64,000 nt of DNA, from NCBI RefSeq assembly GCF_002808045.1, contig NZ_CP025000.1, positions 2,108,001 to 2,172,000 of the forward strand, given 5' to 3'. This DNA comes from Idiomarina sp. X4 (GTDB lineage Bacteria > Pseudomonadota > Gammaproteobacteria > Enterobacterales > Alteromonadaceae). The notes beneath the pieces were generated by a model. The model saw only the letters and a list, made by a program, of their open reading frames with translations, made no database searches and had not been told where the DNA came from. Each line of letters starts with the position of its first letter. Position 1 is the first letter of the stretch. A program made the translations under genes and the position numbers. Positions 43,782 through 52,533 of the stretch are shown here, in pieces.

Positions 43782-45778
43782 TTCTGTAAGGGGACATAAT
43801 ACGAGCGCCCCTGATAGAGAATAGACGGTAGCATGGCATGTGCAACCACTTTGCGTAGGTGTTTTTCGCTCAAATTTTTACGGAGTGGCGTGAGCTCGTT
43901 CTGTGCCGGGGAGTATAGAAACTGCTCTGCGGGTTTCTTGACTTGAAGTACCGTCAATATTTGCCCGTCTTTACTGCCTTGCAACCAGCCATAATTGTCC
44001 CCAAATTGCATCATGGCTCGATTAGCCGGTTTAACATCTGATTGACTCAAGTCCTGCCCGATAGTTGGAACATAGGCGGAAATGCCGGCTAAAGAAAGCA
44101 AGGTCGGAGCCAAATCAATTTGGCTGGTAATTGTAGATACTGTTTTTGGTTGAATATCAGCGCCCAAAATTAATCCTGGAATATGAAACTTTTGCACCGG
44201 AACAAGTTCTTCGCCATAAACGCGGGTGTCGTGGTCAGCGACCACTAGAAATAGTGTATTATGCCAGTAGTCACTTTTTTTTGCCTTGGCGAAAAACTCA
44301 CCGAGTGCATGATCTGCATACTTAACCGCATTGTGAACAGTTTGTTTCGGTTGCTCGGACAAGTTTATTTCCCCGTCAGGGAATTCAAATGGCTCGTGAT
44401 TCGATGAGGTAAATGCCAACGTAAACTGTGGTGTGGAAGCTTCTGTATTCACTAAGCGTTGGTGTAACTTGTCGAATAAATCTTGATCGCTGACTCCCCA
44501 GCTGCCAACGAAGCGAGGGTTTTCGTAATCGTCCTGATCGATGACGGACTGAAAGCCATTGCCGACAAAGAAACTCGCCATATTGTCGAAGTGCGCCTGG
44601 CCACCATAAATAAACTCGGTGTGGTAACCCTGACGACCTAGAACGTCTGCAAGCGTGAAAAACTGCCGTTGAGAGCCGGACAGCTTAACCGTAGAACGTG
44701 CCCGCGTTGGTAGAAAACCGGAAACAACTGCTTCGATACCGCGAACTGAGCGTATTCCAGTAGAGTACAGGCTCTCGAACCACCACCCCTGGCTTTTTAG
44801 GTGTTCAAGATTAGGCGTTAACGGCTTGCCCCCCAGTGACTCAACAAAAGTTGCTCCCAAACTTTCTTCCAGAATGATAACAATGTTCAGCGGTTGGGAG
44901 CGGCTAACTGACGCCTGTTGGTAATGAACAGTCGGGTAGTTGTCATACGGGAATTCAGTGTTTCTTAAATATTCAGTTTGCCGAATCTCGCTAATGACTT
45001 TGTCATTACTGAGCGAGCCATAGACACGATTGGCTTGTGCTTCGTGCTTAAGGTTGTAGAGTGCGTACTCCAACGTATAGGTGGAGTTTAAAATCAATGA
45101 ATTCACCATGGCATCGGAGGTGACAGCAAAAAATGCCGGATTAGCGGGTCGGTGCGCGAGTGTTGAACGTATACCAAACAGCGTGCAAATTATTAAGATC
45201 GGTATGACACCGATAAGATAGCGACGTTTTATCGTTCGAGTGTTAAAACGGTTATCGGTTCTTTTATACCAACGGTACGCAACAAAAATAACGATTGTCG
45301 TAGAGGCGATGCCAATAAATAACCAACCTGCAAACCCGTTAATTAAAGTTGAAAATACCTCTTTAGGGTAGGCAAGATACTCAAAGAACAATCGGTTTGG
45401 ACGAGTATCGTATTGTGCTAAAAATGCCGGTGTAGAAATTTCCATAAACCAGAATACGACGACACAAATGAGACTCCATACGATCCATATACGTCGCCAC
45501 CACAGCTGCATTAGTGGCTTATGCAGTGCGAACGCCATAGGCGATAACAGCAACAGTGGAATGAGAACAAAATAGCCGATTTGGACGACATCTGCTCGAA
45601 TGCCCAGCAATATAAAGTCAAACCAGCTAATAGCGTTGTCAACTCTATCGGAGTAGAGCCACGCCAGCATTAATCGGGAACTGCTCAGCAACGCCAGCGC
45701 TAGCAGAAAAAAGTACAATAGTGGCTTAAAAAGCGCCAGTGTTTGCCATAACGTATTCTGTGATCTTTCTGCAGGCAT
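43778..45778 (-). CDS. LtaS-family phospho-alcohol transferase (sulfatase fold)
   Basis: 666 residues. Five helices (to about 215) anchor a periplasmic alkaline-phosphatase-superfamily domain. Blocks: LNIVIILEESLGATFVESLG near 301 with the metal-binding Glu, YSTGIRSVRGIEAVVSGFLP near 346, and LVVADHDTRVYGEEL near 505. The nucleophile of Gram-negative relatives is usually the second Thr of GTRTVRG; here the motif is GIRSVRG, a Thr-to-Ser change. It may transfer phosphoglycerol or phosphoethanolamine to glycan or lipid, releasing diacylglycerol. Divergent dgkA, which recycles diacylglycerol, supports that. A PmrA box lies between them. Confidence 0.83.
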   Translation of the reverse strand: MPAERSQNTLWQTLALFKPLLYFFLLALALLSSSRLMLAWLYSDRVDNAISWFDFILLGIRADVVQIGYFVLIPLLLLSPMAFALHKPLMQLWWRRIWIVWSLICVVVFWFMEISTPAFLAQYDTRPNRLFFEYLAYPKEVFSTLINGFAGWLFIGIASTTIVIFVAYRWYKRTDNRFNTRTIKRRYLIGVIPILIICTLFGIRSTLAHRPANPAFFAVTSDAMVNSLILNSTYTLEYALYNLKHEAQANRVYGSLSNDKVISEIRQTEYLRNTEFPYDNYPTVHYQQASVSRSQPLNIVIILEESLGATFVESLGGKPLTPNLEHLKSQGWWFESLYSTGIRSVRGIEAVVSGFLPTRARSTVKLSGSQRQFFTLADVLGRQGYHTEFIYGGQAHFDNMASFFVGNGFQSVIDQDDYENPRFVGSWGVSDQDLFDKLHQRLVNTEASTPQFTLAFTSSNHEPFEFPDGEINLSEQPKQTVHNAVKYADHALGEFFAKAKKSDYWHNTLFLVVADHDTRVYGEELVPVQKFHIPGLILGADIQPKTVSTITSQIDLAPTLLSLAGISAYVPTIGQDLSQSDVKPANRAMMQFGDNYGWLQGSKDGQILTVLQVKKPAEQFLYSPAQNELTPLRKNLSEKHLRKVVAHAMLPSILYQGRSYYVPLQN

Positions 45779-45831
45779 GAGTGTTAGTTCTTCCGGTAGT
45801 TCATTCTTTGTGAAGACGCTAACAATTATTT

Positions 45832-45848
45832 CTTAAGTTAAGCTTAAG
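45832..45848 (+). promoter_or_regulatory. PmrA-type box before dgkA
   Basis: CTTAAG-TTAAG-CTTAAG is a perfect direct repeat with a five-base spacer. Six bases later comes TTAATAAA (45855-45862), a -10-like element at the same distance as at the 46320 box. The half-site is itself palindromic, so it may also act on the divergent LtaS-like gene. Confidence 0.75.
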
Positions 45849-45903
45849 ATTGATTTAATAAACTCTGTCTGTTTAATTTATCAATTGCAGGAAAGGAAAA
45901 ACA

Positions 45904-46263
45904 ATGAAACCAGGCTATACCGGTATGATGCGCATTTGGAAAGCAACGTTTAACTCGTTGCGCGGAATAAAAGTAGCCTGGCGTTATGAAGCAGCCTTTC
46001 GCCAGGAGGCACTGCTTTGTGCGGTATTGGTTCCGGTGGCATTGTTGGTTGAGGCTTCGATTGTAGAGCGCTTACTGCTTATTACGAGTTTATTTATTTT
46101 GGTGATTACTGAATTACTAAATTCCGCAGTAGAAGCTGTTGTTGATCGAATCGGAGCAGAATTCCATGAGCTCAGCGGGCGTGCCAAGGATATTGCTTCA
46201 GCTGCTGTTTTCTTTGCATTGATACTGTTAATGGTTACCTGGGTAACGGTTTTATTTTTTTAA
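45904..46263 (+). CDS. dgkA: diacylglycerol kinase
   Basis: DgkA phosphorylates diacylglycerol to phosphatidic acid, returning the by-product of EptA- or LtaS-type transfer to lipid synthesis. The 119-residue inner-membrane protein has an amphipathic N-terminus, a first helix near 38-55, and ELLNSAVEAVVDRI with the catalytic Glu near 69, then the conserved AKDIASAAV and a third helix. Length matches the E. coli enzyme (122). GGAAAGGAAAAACA precedes the ATG. The box at 45832 suggests PmrA control. Confidence 0.93.
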   Translation: MKPGYTGMMRIWKATFNSLRGIKVAWRYEAAFRQEALLCAVLVPVALLVEASIVERLLLITSLFILVITELLNSAVEAVVDRIGAEFHELSGRAKDIASAAVFFALILLMVTWVTVLFF

Positions 46264-46319
46264 TGGAATAAAAATTGGAACTTTTAACGGTCTGCGCAAA
46301 CCATCATTCCGGAGATCAA

Positions 46320-46336
46320 TTTAAGTTTTCCTTAAG
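46320..46336 (+). promoter_or_regulatory. PmrA-type box before the hemolysin operon
   Basis: TTTAAG-TTTTC-CTTAAG matches YTTAAK-N5-YTTAAK. Six bases further TTAATAAA (46343-46350) forms the same -10-like element as at dgkA. It lies 65 bases before the first gene of the unit that also encodes the regulator itself. Confidence 0.75.
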
Positions 46337-46400
46337 TCTTTATTAATAAAGTGACTGCATTGACGCTGTTGCAGCCAGCTGGCTGACTTAAGGAGTAGAT

Positions 46401-47000
46401 ATGCATCACTGTTGGATCCTGCCTGAACATCCGCTACGCGAACAGGTTGAAACGTTTATTTGTGAACGCTATTGGTTAAACTTCCATGCCTGCTTGCGCA
46501 CATTGCCCCGTTTATTGATTGCTGTATTTGAAGAGAGTCGATTAGTGGCTGCGTGCGGGGTGCAATTAGCCGACGAACAAGCTCTATTCTCCCAAGCTTA
46601 CCTAACCCAGCCTTTAGAGAACTATCGTGTTAGCGACAAACCGCTGCCTCAATCAGAAAACCTGGCTGAAGTTGGTTCTATGGCGGCGTTAACTCCGACG
46701 TACTTGCCACATTTATTTCGAGCTGTTGTGCGGTTATTGGACGATAAAGGTCGTGATGTGGTTATTTTTACAGCGACCCGAGCTCTGCAAAAATATTTTC
46801 GTCGCATAGGCGTTGCGTTAACTGAATTAGAAACGGCACAGAAAAGTGCATTGCCTGAATCGGTGCGTGATCTTTGGGGCAACTATTATCAGCACCAACC
46901 GACGGTGCTTGCTGGCTGGTTAACGGACGGGAACGTCTTTGAGCAAATGACTACACCCTGCCAGTACGTGTTGTCTCAGCAGCGAGAGATTGCGATATGA
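46401..47000 (+). CDS. thermostable-hemolysin family protein
   Basis: 199 residues of the family first described in Vibrio as thermostable hemolysin. Seen: an N-terminal VETFICERYWLNFHACLRTL, a core with LIAVFEESRLVAACGVQLAD and AEVGSMAALTP, and TATRALQKYFRRIGVALTEL. The strand-helix order recalls the GNAT or autoinducer-synthase fold, which suggests an acyltransferase rather than a pore. No signal peptide or membrane segment is present. An AGGAG stands before the ATG. First gene of a compact operon, overlapping the ligase gene by four bases (ATGA). Confidence 0.78.
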   Translation: MHHCWILPEHPLREQVETFICERYWLNFHACLRTLPRLLIAVFEESRLVAACGVQLADEQALFSQAYLTQPLENYRVSDKPLPQSENLAEVGSMAALTPTYLPHLFRAVVRLLDDKGRDVVIFTATRALQKYFRRIGVALTELETAQKSALPESVRDLWGNYYQHQPTVLAGWLTDGNVFEQMTTPCQYVLSQQREIAI

Positions 47001-48376
47001 ACGTGTTCTTTGAACGTCTACAAGCGCACGCCAATACGAACCCTGAAGCGATTGCTATTCGCTCAGAACGAAGACAACTCAGCTACTCAGAGCTGCTGCA
47101 ATCCGTTGAGCAACGGGCGGAGCAATTGCGCCAACAACCTCAGCGACTCTTTTTATTGAAGGAAACTGCCCCGGTAACTTGGGTAATAGAAGATTTAGCG
47201 TTGATGCTGGCCGACAAAGTATGCATTCCGGTGCCGCCATTTTTTAGTCAGCAACAGCAAACTTATTTGCAGACGAAAGTGAGTGCAAATAAGCCGTTAC
47301 CGTCAGGAACCGCAAAAGTGACCTTTACGTCTGGCAGTACCGGCGAACCCAAAGGCGTTTGTTTATCCGTTGATAACCAACTGATTACGGTAGCTGCATT
47401 AGCTGAGCGGGTTGCCGGTTCTTGCGTAAAGCGACACATGGCTATTATGCCGCTGTCGGTGTTGCTGGAAAATGTGGCGGGTGTTTACTTGGCGTTATGG
47501 CTCGGCGCAGAGGTCGTGCTGCTGAGAAGTGAAACACTTGGGTTACAAGGTTCGTCGTCGTTGCAGTTCAATCCGTTTTTTACCGCACTGACTCAGTATC
47601 AACCCGACAGTTTGATTCTGACACCAGCGTTGTTGGACGTATTAGTTACTGGTGTGGAGCGCGGACTTATCAATGCCCGACAATTCAAATTACTGGCCGT
47701 TGGCGGAGCCCGCTTAAGCGACACATTGGAAGAACGGGCTCTGGCGCTGAAACTACCTATTGTTCAGGGGTATGGCTTATCGGAATTCAGTTCCGTGGTA
47801 GCGCTCAATGCGCCTTCAAATAGCGCACCAGGCACAGTTGGACAACCGCTAAAGCATGCAAGGGTTTCGTTTGAGAATGGCGAGGTTGTCGTACAAGGCA
47901 ATGCCATGCTGGGGTATTGGAATGACAAAAGCAGTTGGTTTCCCGCACAAATTCATACCGGTGATCTCGGGGTTTTGGATGATAAAGGACGCCTGATTAT
48001 TTTAGGGCGCCGTAAGAACATTATCGTGACGGAGTACGGCCGCAATATTGATCCTGAATGGGTTGAATCAGAACTTTGCAGTCAGCCCTGTATTGCACAG
48101 GCAGCCGTCCTAGGTGATGAACAAACACCTTTGACCGCTTTATTAGTACTAATGCCCTCCACAACCACCGCACAGGCTGATACTGCGGTTAGTCAGGTGA
48201 ATACACAGTTGCCGGACTATGCGCGTATTCAGCGATATATCGTAATGACCGAACCTTTTACGGTAAGCAATGGCTTATTAACTGGAACCGGACGATTGCG
48301 GCGTCAGGCTATCCAAGTGTTTTTTGAATTGAAAGATCCCGCATCGACTAACGAGGTAAATGATGAAATTTTTTAA
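46997..48376 (+). CDS. AMP-dependent acid ligase (ANL superfamily)
   Basis: 459 residues, short for an ANL enzyme. The ATP-binding P-loop VTFTSGSTGEPKG is near 108, GYGLSEFSS near 256, and the hinge block TGDLGVLDDKGRLIILGRRK near 322. The C-terminal A10 motif, normally PxxxxGK, reads LLTGTGRLRR: the catalytic Lys of the adenylation step is Arg. Acid activation may therefore be slow, or the enzyme may use another Lys or only a half-reaction. It sits between the hemolysin-like and diiron-like genes, so it probably supplies an acyl-AMP or acyl-CoA. No carrier protein is encoded nearby. Confidence 0.83.
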   Translation: MNVFFERLQAHANTNPEAIAIRSERRQLSYSELLQSVEQRAEQLRQQPQRLFLLKETAPVTWVIEDLALMLADKVCIPVPPFFSQQQQTYLQTKVSANKPLPSGTAKVTFTSGSTGEPKGVCLSVDNQLITVAALAERVAGSCVKRHMAIMPLSVLLENVAGVYLALWLGAEVVLLRSETLGLQGSSSLQFNPFFTALTQYQPDSLILTPALLDVLVTGVERGLINARQFKLLAVGGARLSDTLEERALALKLPIVQGYGLSEFSSVVALNAPSNSAPGTVGQPLKHARVSFENGEVVVQGNAMLGYWNDKSSWFPAQIHTGDLGVLDDKGRLIILGRRKNIIVTEYGRNIDPEWVESELCSQPCIAQAAVLGDEQTPLTALLVLMPSTTTAQADTAVSQVNTQLPDYARIQRYIVMTEPFTVSNGLLTGTGRLRRQAIQVFFELKDPASTNEVNDEIF

Positions 48377-49028
48377 TACGTTATGTGAACAAACTCAAAG
48401 CGAACAGCATTATCTATTGAGCGCACCGGCCATCCAACAAGCGTTACAAGGCGACATCACTGCCGAGCGCTATGGTGCATTTTTAACGCAGGCTTACCAT
48501 CACGTAAAGCATACCACGCCTTTACTCATGCGCTGTGGCAGCAAGCTCTCGTTCACCGATGAATGGTTACGTAAAGCGGTTATCGAGTATATCAATGAAG
48601 AGTACGGTCACGAGCGTTGGATTTTAAATGATATTCAAGCGGCTGGTGGTGATGCGCAGGCAGTACAAAATAGTCAGCCACATACAGCCACTCAGGCAAT
48701 GGTGTCATTAGTTTACCACGCTATCGATAATGAACATCCGGCGGCGTTTTTTGGTATGGCGCATGTGCTGGAGGGAACGAGCGTTAAATTGGCGACACAA
48801 GCTGCGGGAAAAATTAAAGCAGCTCTGGGACTACCAGATTCAGCGTTCAGCTATTTGTTGTCGCACGGAGACCTTGATCAGGAGCACGTTCACTTTTTTG
48901 AACAGTTGATGAATAAGGTGACCGATGAAAATGCACAGCGAGTGATTATACGGACTGCAAAACATGTCTATCGGCTTTATGGTGACATGTTCCGCGCCTT
49001 GCCTGAACTGGCTGGGGAACCTGTATGA
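48360..49028 (+). CDS. HDO/TenA-like (heme-oxygenase-fold) diiron protein
   Basis: 222 residues, all-helical. Candidate iron ligands are Glu and His of INEEYGHERWIL (about 79-86), the Glu of AHVLEGTSVK near 142, and Asp/His of HGDLDQEHVHFF near 176. This is the pattern of heme-oxygenase-like diiron oxidases (UndA, BesC, CADD), which cleave C-C or oxidise amine or fatty-acid substrates. It is not thiaminase: the catalytic Cys region of TenA is not seen. The ATG overlaps the ligase end by 17 bases. Its place between ligase and SDR suggests an oxidation of an activated or amidated product. Confidence 0.78.
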   Translation: MMKFFNTLCEQTQSEQHYLLSAPAIQQALQGDITAERYGAFLTQAYHHVKHTTPLLMRCGSKLSFTDEWLRKAVIEYINEEYGHERWILNDIQAAGGDAQAVQNSQPHTATQAMVSLVYHAIDNEHPAAFFGMAHVLEGTSVKLATQAAGKIKAALGLPDSAFSYLLSHGDLDQEHVHFFEQLMNKVTDENAQRVIIRTAKHVYRLYGDMFRALPELAGEPV

Positions 49029-49843
49029 AAAATAACGTTAACGTCATCGATTGGTCTCGACAAACGATTGTGCTAACAGGAGCCGCCGGTGGGCTTGGTG
49101 AAGCGTTGGCAGAAGCACTTAGTCAACGTGGCGCTCGCGTAGTCTTGGTTGGGCGCTCGGCGGAAAAGCTGGACGCGCTGGCAACTCGTTTGCAACAAAC
49201 ATCGTTTGTCGCTGATGTGACTCAAGCGGATGACCGACAACGGCTAGTTCAGTTTCTACAGCGACAGGAGTCATCATTGACCGGGCTTATTAATAATGCT
49301 GCGGTCACGCATGAGGGCCTCTTTAATGAGGCAACAGAAACCGATATAGAGCGAGTTATTTCCACTAACCTGACAGCGCCTGTAGCACTGACCCGCCAAC
49401 TACTTCCGTTACTGAAAGTTCAGCAGGGGTGGGTATTAAATGTGGGGTCGGTGTTTGGTGCTATCGGCTTTCCGGGCCAAGTGTTGTACTGCGCCAGCAA
49501 ATTTGGTTTGCGGGGCTTTACACAAGCACTACAGCGTGAATTGAAGGCACACGATGCCTGCATTATGTACGCGGCTCCGCGTGCTATCAAAACATCGCTT
49601 AATCAAGGTTTGTTAAGCCAATTAAACCAACGCTTGAAGACACCGCAAGATCCGCCGCAACAAGTGGCACTGCAATTAATTAAACAAATTCAACGGCAGA
49701 AGCAGCTACAAACGTTGGGCTGGCCCGAACGACTATTCGTTCGTCTTAATGGATTGTGGTCGGAGCTGGTCAGTCGCAGCTTGCGTAAAACACGAGATAC
49801 GTTGTGTCAATTAATTGAGGAAAATCATCATGAAAAAAACTAA
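49025..49843 (+). CDS. SDR of the hemolysin operon
   Basis: 272 residues. NAD(P)-binding LTGAAGGLGEALAEAL near 17, NNAAV near 91, the catalytic Ser of VGSVFGAIG near 141 and YCASK (Tyr-x3-Lys) near 155. The C-terminus (FVRLNGLWSELVSRSLRKT) is long and basic, as in SDRs that act on lipids. It overlaps the HDO gene by four bases (ATGA) and the TPR gene by 14, so it belongs to the same translational chain. The substrate is probably the product of the neighbouring enzymes. Confidence 0.83.
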   Translation: MKNNVNVIDWSRQTIVLTGAAGGLGEALAEALSQRGARVVLVGRSAEKLDALATRLQQTSFVADVTQADDRQRLVQFLQRQESSLTGLINNAAVTHEGLFNEATETDIERVISTNLTAPVALTRQLLPLLKVQQGWVLNVGSVFGAIGFPGQVLYCASKFGLRGFTQALQRELKAHDACIMYAAPRAIKTSLNQGLLSQLNQRLKTPQDPPQQVALQLIKQIQRQKQLQTLGWPERLFVRLNGLWSELVSRSLRKTRDTLCQLIEENHHEKN

Positions 49844-50489
49844 AGTAATCGCATTCTTTATCGCTGGCTTTTTAAGCCTATCCGTTTTCTCTGCTGAGCT
49901 CGATTCCAGCGTTAACAGTCAACAGCGGCTGCATGATCTGCAACAACGATGGGCCACTGTTAACTATACACTTAAGGACGACGCCCAGAAAAAAGCGTTT
50001 GAGCAATTGGTTGCAGATGCCCAACAGTGGGTTGAACAAGAGCCTGAGTCCGCGCCCGCACATATTTGGCTGGGTATTGTAAAAAGCACCTACGCGGGTG
50101 CAAAAGGAGGGCTTGGGGCATTGAGCTTGGCGAAGGAGTCGCGAAAGTCTCTGGAGAAAGCGTTGGAAATCGATCCAAATGCACTAAGCGGCTCAGCCTA
50201 TGCGTCATTGGGTACCTTATATTATAAAGTGCCTGGCTGGCCGTTTGGGTTTGGTGATGATGATAAAGCGCAAGAGCTATTGGAAAAAGCACTAGCAATT
50301 AACCCTAATGGCATTGACCCAAATTACTTTTACGCTGATTATTGGTTTGAACAGGGTGAGTACGTAAAAGCGGAAAGCTATGCGAATAAGGCGCTTGCCG
50401 CAGCACCACGACCTGACCGACCTCTTGCTGACGAATTTCGGCGGAAAGAAGTGGAACAGCTCTTGGCCAGAATAAAACGTGAACAGTAA
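49830..50489 (+). CDS. exported TPR protein (TatT-like)
   Basis: 219 residues. Signal peptide to about 21 (cleavage near VFSAEL), then three or more TPR-like helix pairs. The central region, with KSTYAGAKGGLGALSLAKES and YYKVPGWPFGFGDD, resembles the T component of TRAP-associated lipoprotein systems (TatT), but there is no lipobox Cys. It may bind a hydrophobic ligand in the periplasm. The frame is open from TTG 49815, but the ATG at 49830 is preferred (GAGG nine bases before, followed by the signal peptide). Its role in the operon is unknown; carriage of the pathway product is one idea. Confidence 0.72.
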   Translation: MKKTKVIAFFIAGFLSLSVFSAELDSSVNSQQRLHDLQQRWATVNYTLKDDAQKKAFEQLVADAQQWVEQEPESAPAHIWLGIVKSTYAGAKGGLGALSLAKESRKSLEKALEIDPNALSGSAYASLGTLYYKVPGWPFGFGDDDKAQELLEKALAINPNGIDPNYFYADYWFEQGEYVKAESYANKALAAAPRPDRPLADEFRRKEVEQLLARIKREQ

Positions 50490-50507
50490 TACAGGGGTAT
50501 AGGGTGC

Positions 50508-51170
50508 ATGGATCTATTGTTAATCGAGGATGACGGGATGTTGGGACAGGCTGTTGAAATTGGCCTGTCTGAACGTCAGTTTTCGGTGCAGTGGGTAAGG
50601 ACCGGAGCGGCTGCTATCAGTGAAAGTCAGCGGGCGCCTTATGACGCCGTTGTACTGGACCTCGGGCTACCCGATTTGGATGGTAGCCGAGTGTTGTCTG
50701 CGTTACGTAAAAAAGGTCAGCTGATGCCAGTGTTGGTATTAACCGCGCGCGATGATAGTTCGGAGACCGTTAAATTGTTAGACCTGGGGGCGGATGACTA
50801 TATGGTTAAGCCCTTCGATATGAATGAGCTGGCTGCGCGCTTGCGCGCGTTGGTTAGGCGTCAGCGCGGACAGGCGTCGGCTGAACTGGTGGTTGGACCT
50901 ATTCGTCTTGACGAAGTTAACTTTCAGGTTTTGGTTGATGAACAGCCGATTAACTTATCCCGACGTGAATTTGAGCTGTTACGCGCGTTAATGACGTCAC
51001 CGGGACGTGTGCATAGCCGTGATAAGTTAGAGCAAGTGGTGTTTCGTAACGAACAGCAAGTGGAAAGCAATGCGTTGGAAGTGCATGTACATAATCTGCG
51101 AAAGAAACTCGGCAATAAGGAGTGGATTCAGACCATTAGAGGGGTAGGGTATCGCCTGGCATGCAAATAA
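50508..51170 (+). CDS. OmpR-family response regulator, PmrA/QseB type
   Basis: 220 residues. The receiver domain (1-115) has the acidic pair EDD at 7-9, the phosphoacceptor Asp in VVLDLGLPD near 51 and the Lys of YMVKPFD near 102. The winged-helix effector (125-220) ends with RGVGYRLA. It belongs to the group of PmrA/BasR and QseB, whose binding site is YTTAAK-N5-YTTAAK, the very box found before four transcription units here. It is the sixth gene of the hemolysin operon, so it probably amplifies its own synthesis. Confidence 0.9.
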   Translation: MDLLLIEDDGMLGQAVEIGLSERQFSVQWVRTGAAAISESQRAPYDAVVLDLGLPDLDGSRVLSALRKKGQLMPVLVLTARDDSSETVKLLDLGADDYMVKPFDMNELAARLRALVRRQRGQASAELVVGPIRLDEVNFQVLVDEQPINLSRREFELLRALMTSPGRVHSRDKLEQVVFRNEQQVESNALEVHVHNLRKKLGNKEWIQTIRGVGYRLACK

Positions 51171-52513
51171 TTAGCCGTATAAGAACAAAACTAAACTCCA
51201 TACGTCGGCGCATTCTGGTTGCGGTATCGGCTGTCTATTTATTGAGTTCGGCCGTCTCTGCCACGTGGATTTATGCCGAAATCAGTCATGAAGTCGATGA
51301 GTTGTTTGACGCTGAAATGGTGCAGCAGGCGAAAACCTTGCTTGCACTTTTACCCCAAAATAATGAGTACGTGGATCGCGACATTACCATTAGTCGTATT
51401 AATGCACATTCATATGAGGACAAACTCTCTTATCGTATCGAAACCACCTCTGGTGAGAGTCTATTGCAAACAGAAGGCTCGCTGGATCCGTCAGTGATTA
51501 CCTTTAACGAAGGCTTTGCGGTTAAAATGATCAATAACGAGCTGTGGCATAGCTTCGGTTTATATTCGGCTGCAGGCGATTACCGCATTTTGCTGTTGCA
51601 GCAGGATGAATTCCGCTCTGAAATTCGCAATGATCTGACGGTTGATACCGTGATACCTATTATCACACTATTACCATTGATGCTGTGGCTAGGCTGGTGG
51701 ACAATAAATCGCAACTTCGCGAGCTTCAGACGGTTAGCCGGAGCACTTAGACGCAAGCGCTCAGACGACTACCGACCGTTTTCAGAGTCCAACGATACTG
51801 AAGAGGTCGCGTTAGTTAAAACTGCACTGAACCATTATTTACATCGCATTGAGCAAACATTCTTACGGGAAAAACAGTTTTCTGCCGATGCAGCACACGA
51901 ACTACGAACACCGCTGGCAAGCCTGAAGGCTCAGTTACAAAATCAAATAGTCAAAGCGACGACCGATAAGCAAAAGTCTGAGCTCCAGTCGCTACTGGAC
52001 AGTACTGAGCGACTGGTGAGTCTGGTTGAAAGTTTACTATTGTTATCAAAAACAGAGCTTCCTCCTGAGCAGTGGCGACAGGTGAATGCTGCTGCGGTTA
52101 TTCGGCAAGTAATTTCTGACTATTATCCAAAAGCAGAAGCCCAGCAGTTGTCGCTAGAGGTGAATTTGCCTGACACCGTTGACTGGCGCTCTGAAGAAAG
52201 TTATCTGGCGGTACTATTCAGCAACCTGGTTGATAACGCGATTAAATATGCCCGACCAAAATCAACGATAGATATTGCCTTTGATGGCTCTGCGTTTGTT
52301 ATTCGAAATTCGGTAGAAGCGACACATCATATTGATGTTCAACGCCTCACTGAACGTTTTTATCGCGGGGGACAGTTACGTGAACAAGGCGCTGGAATCG
52401 GCTTAAGTATCGTAAATAATCTGGCTCGGCAGCTCGGCTTAATACTGACATTTGAGCATCAAGATGGCGATTTCATCGTAAAAGTTGATCGACATCATAA
52501 AGAAGGAGAGTAA
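51161..52513 (+). CDS. sensor histidine kinase, PmrB/QseC type
   Basis: 450 residues. Two helices (about 17-40 and 160-180) flank a periplasmic sensor of roughly 120 residues that starts with the acidic EVDELFDAEMV typical of 2CSK_N (QseC-like) kinases. A HAMP-like linker is followed by the H-box SADAAHELRTPLASLK (phospho-His near 246), the N-box SNLVDNAIKYAR, and G box GAGIGLSIVNNL. The stimulus is unknown; relatives sense Fe(III), antimicrobial peptides or autoinducers. The ATG overlaps the regulator by ten bases. Confidence 0.88.
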   Translation: MQIISRIRTKLNSIRRRILVAVSAVYLLSSAVSATWIYAEISHEVDELFDAEMVQQAKTLLALLPQNNEYVDRDITISRINAHSYEDKLSYRIETTSGESLLQTEGSLDPSVITFNEGFAVKMINNELWHSFGLYSAAGDYRILLLQQDEFRSEIRNDLTVDTVIPIITLLPLMLWLGWWTINRNFASFRRLAGALRRKRSDDYRPFSESNDTEEVALVKTALNHYLHRIEQTFLREKQFSADAAHELRTPLASLKAQLQNQIVKATTDKQKSELQSLLDSTERLVSLVESLLLLSKTELPPEQWRQVNAAAVIRQVISDYYPKAEAQQLSLEVNLPDTVDWRSEESYLAVLFSNLVDNAIKYARPKSTIDIAFDGSAFVIRNSVEATHHIDVQRLTERFYRGGQLREQGAGIGLSIVNNLARQLGLILTFEHQDGDFIVKVDRHHKEGE

Positions 52514-52533
52514 TAAACCGTCTTCACTCATCT

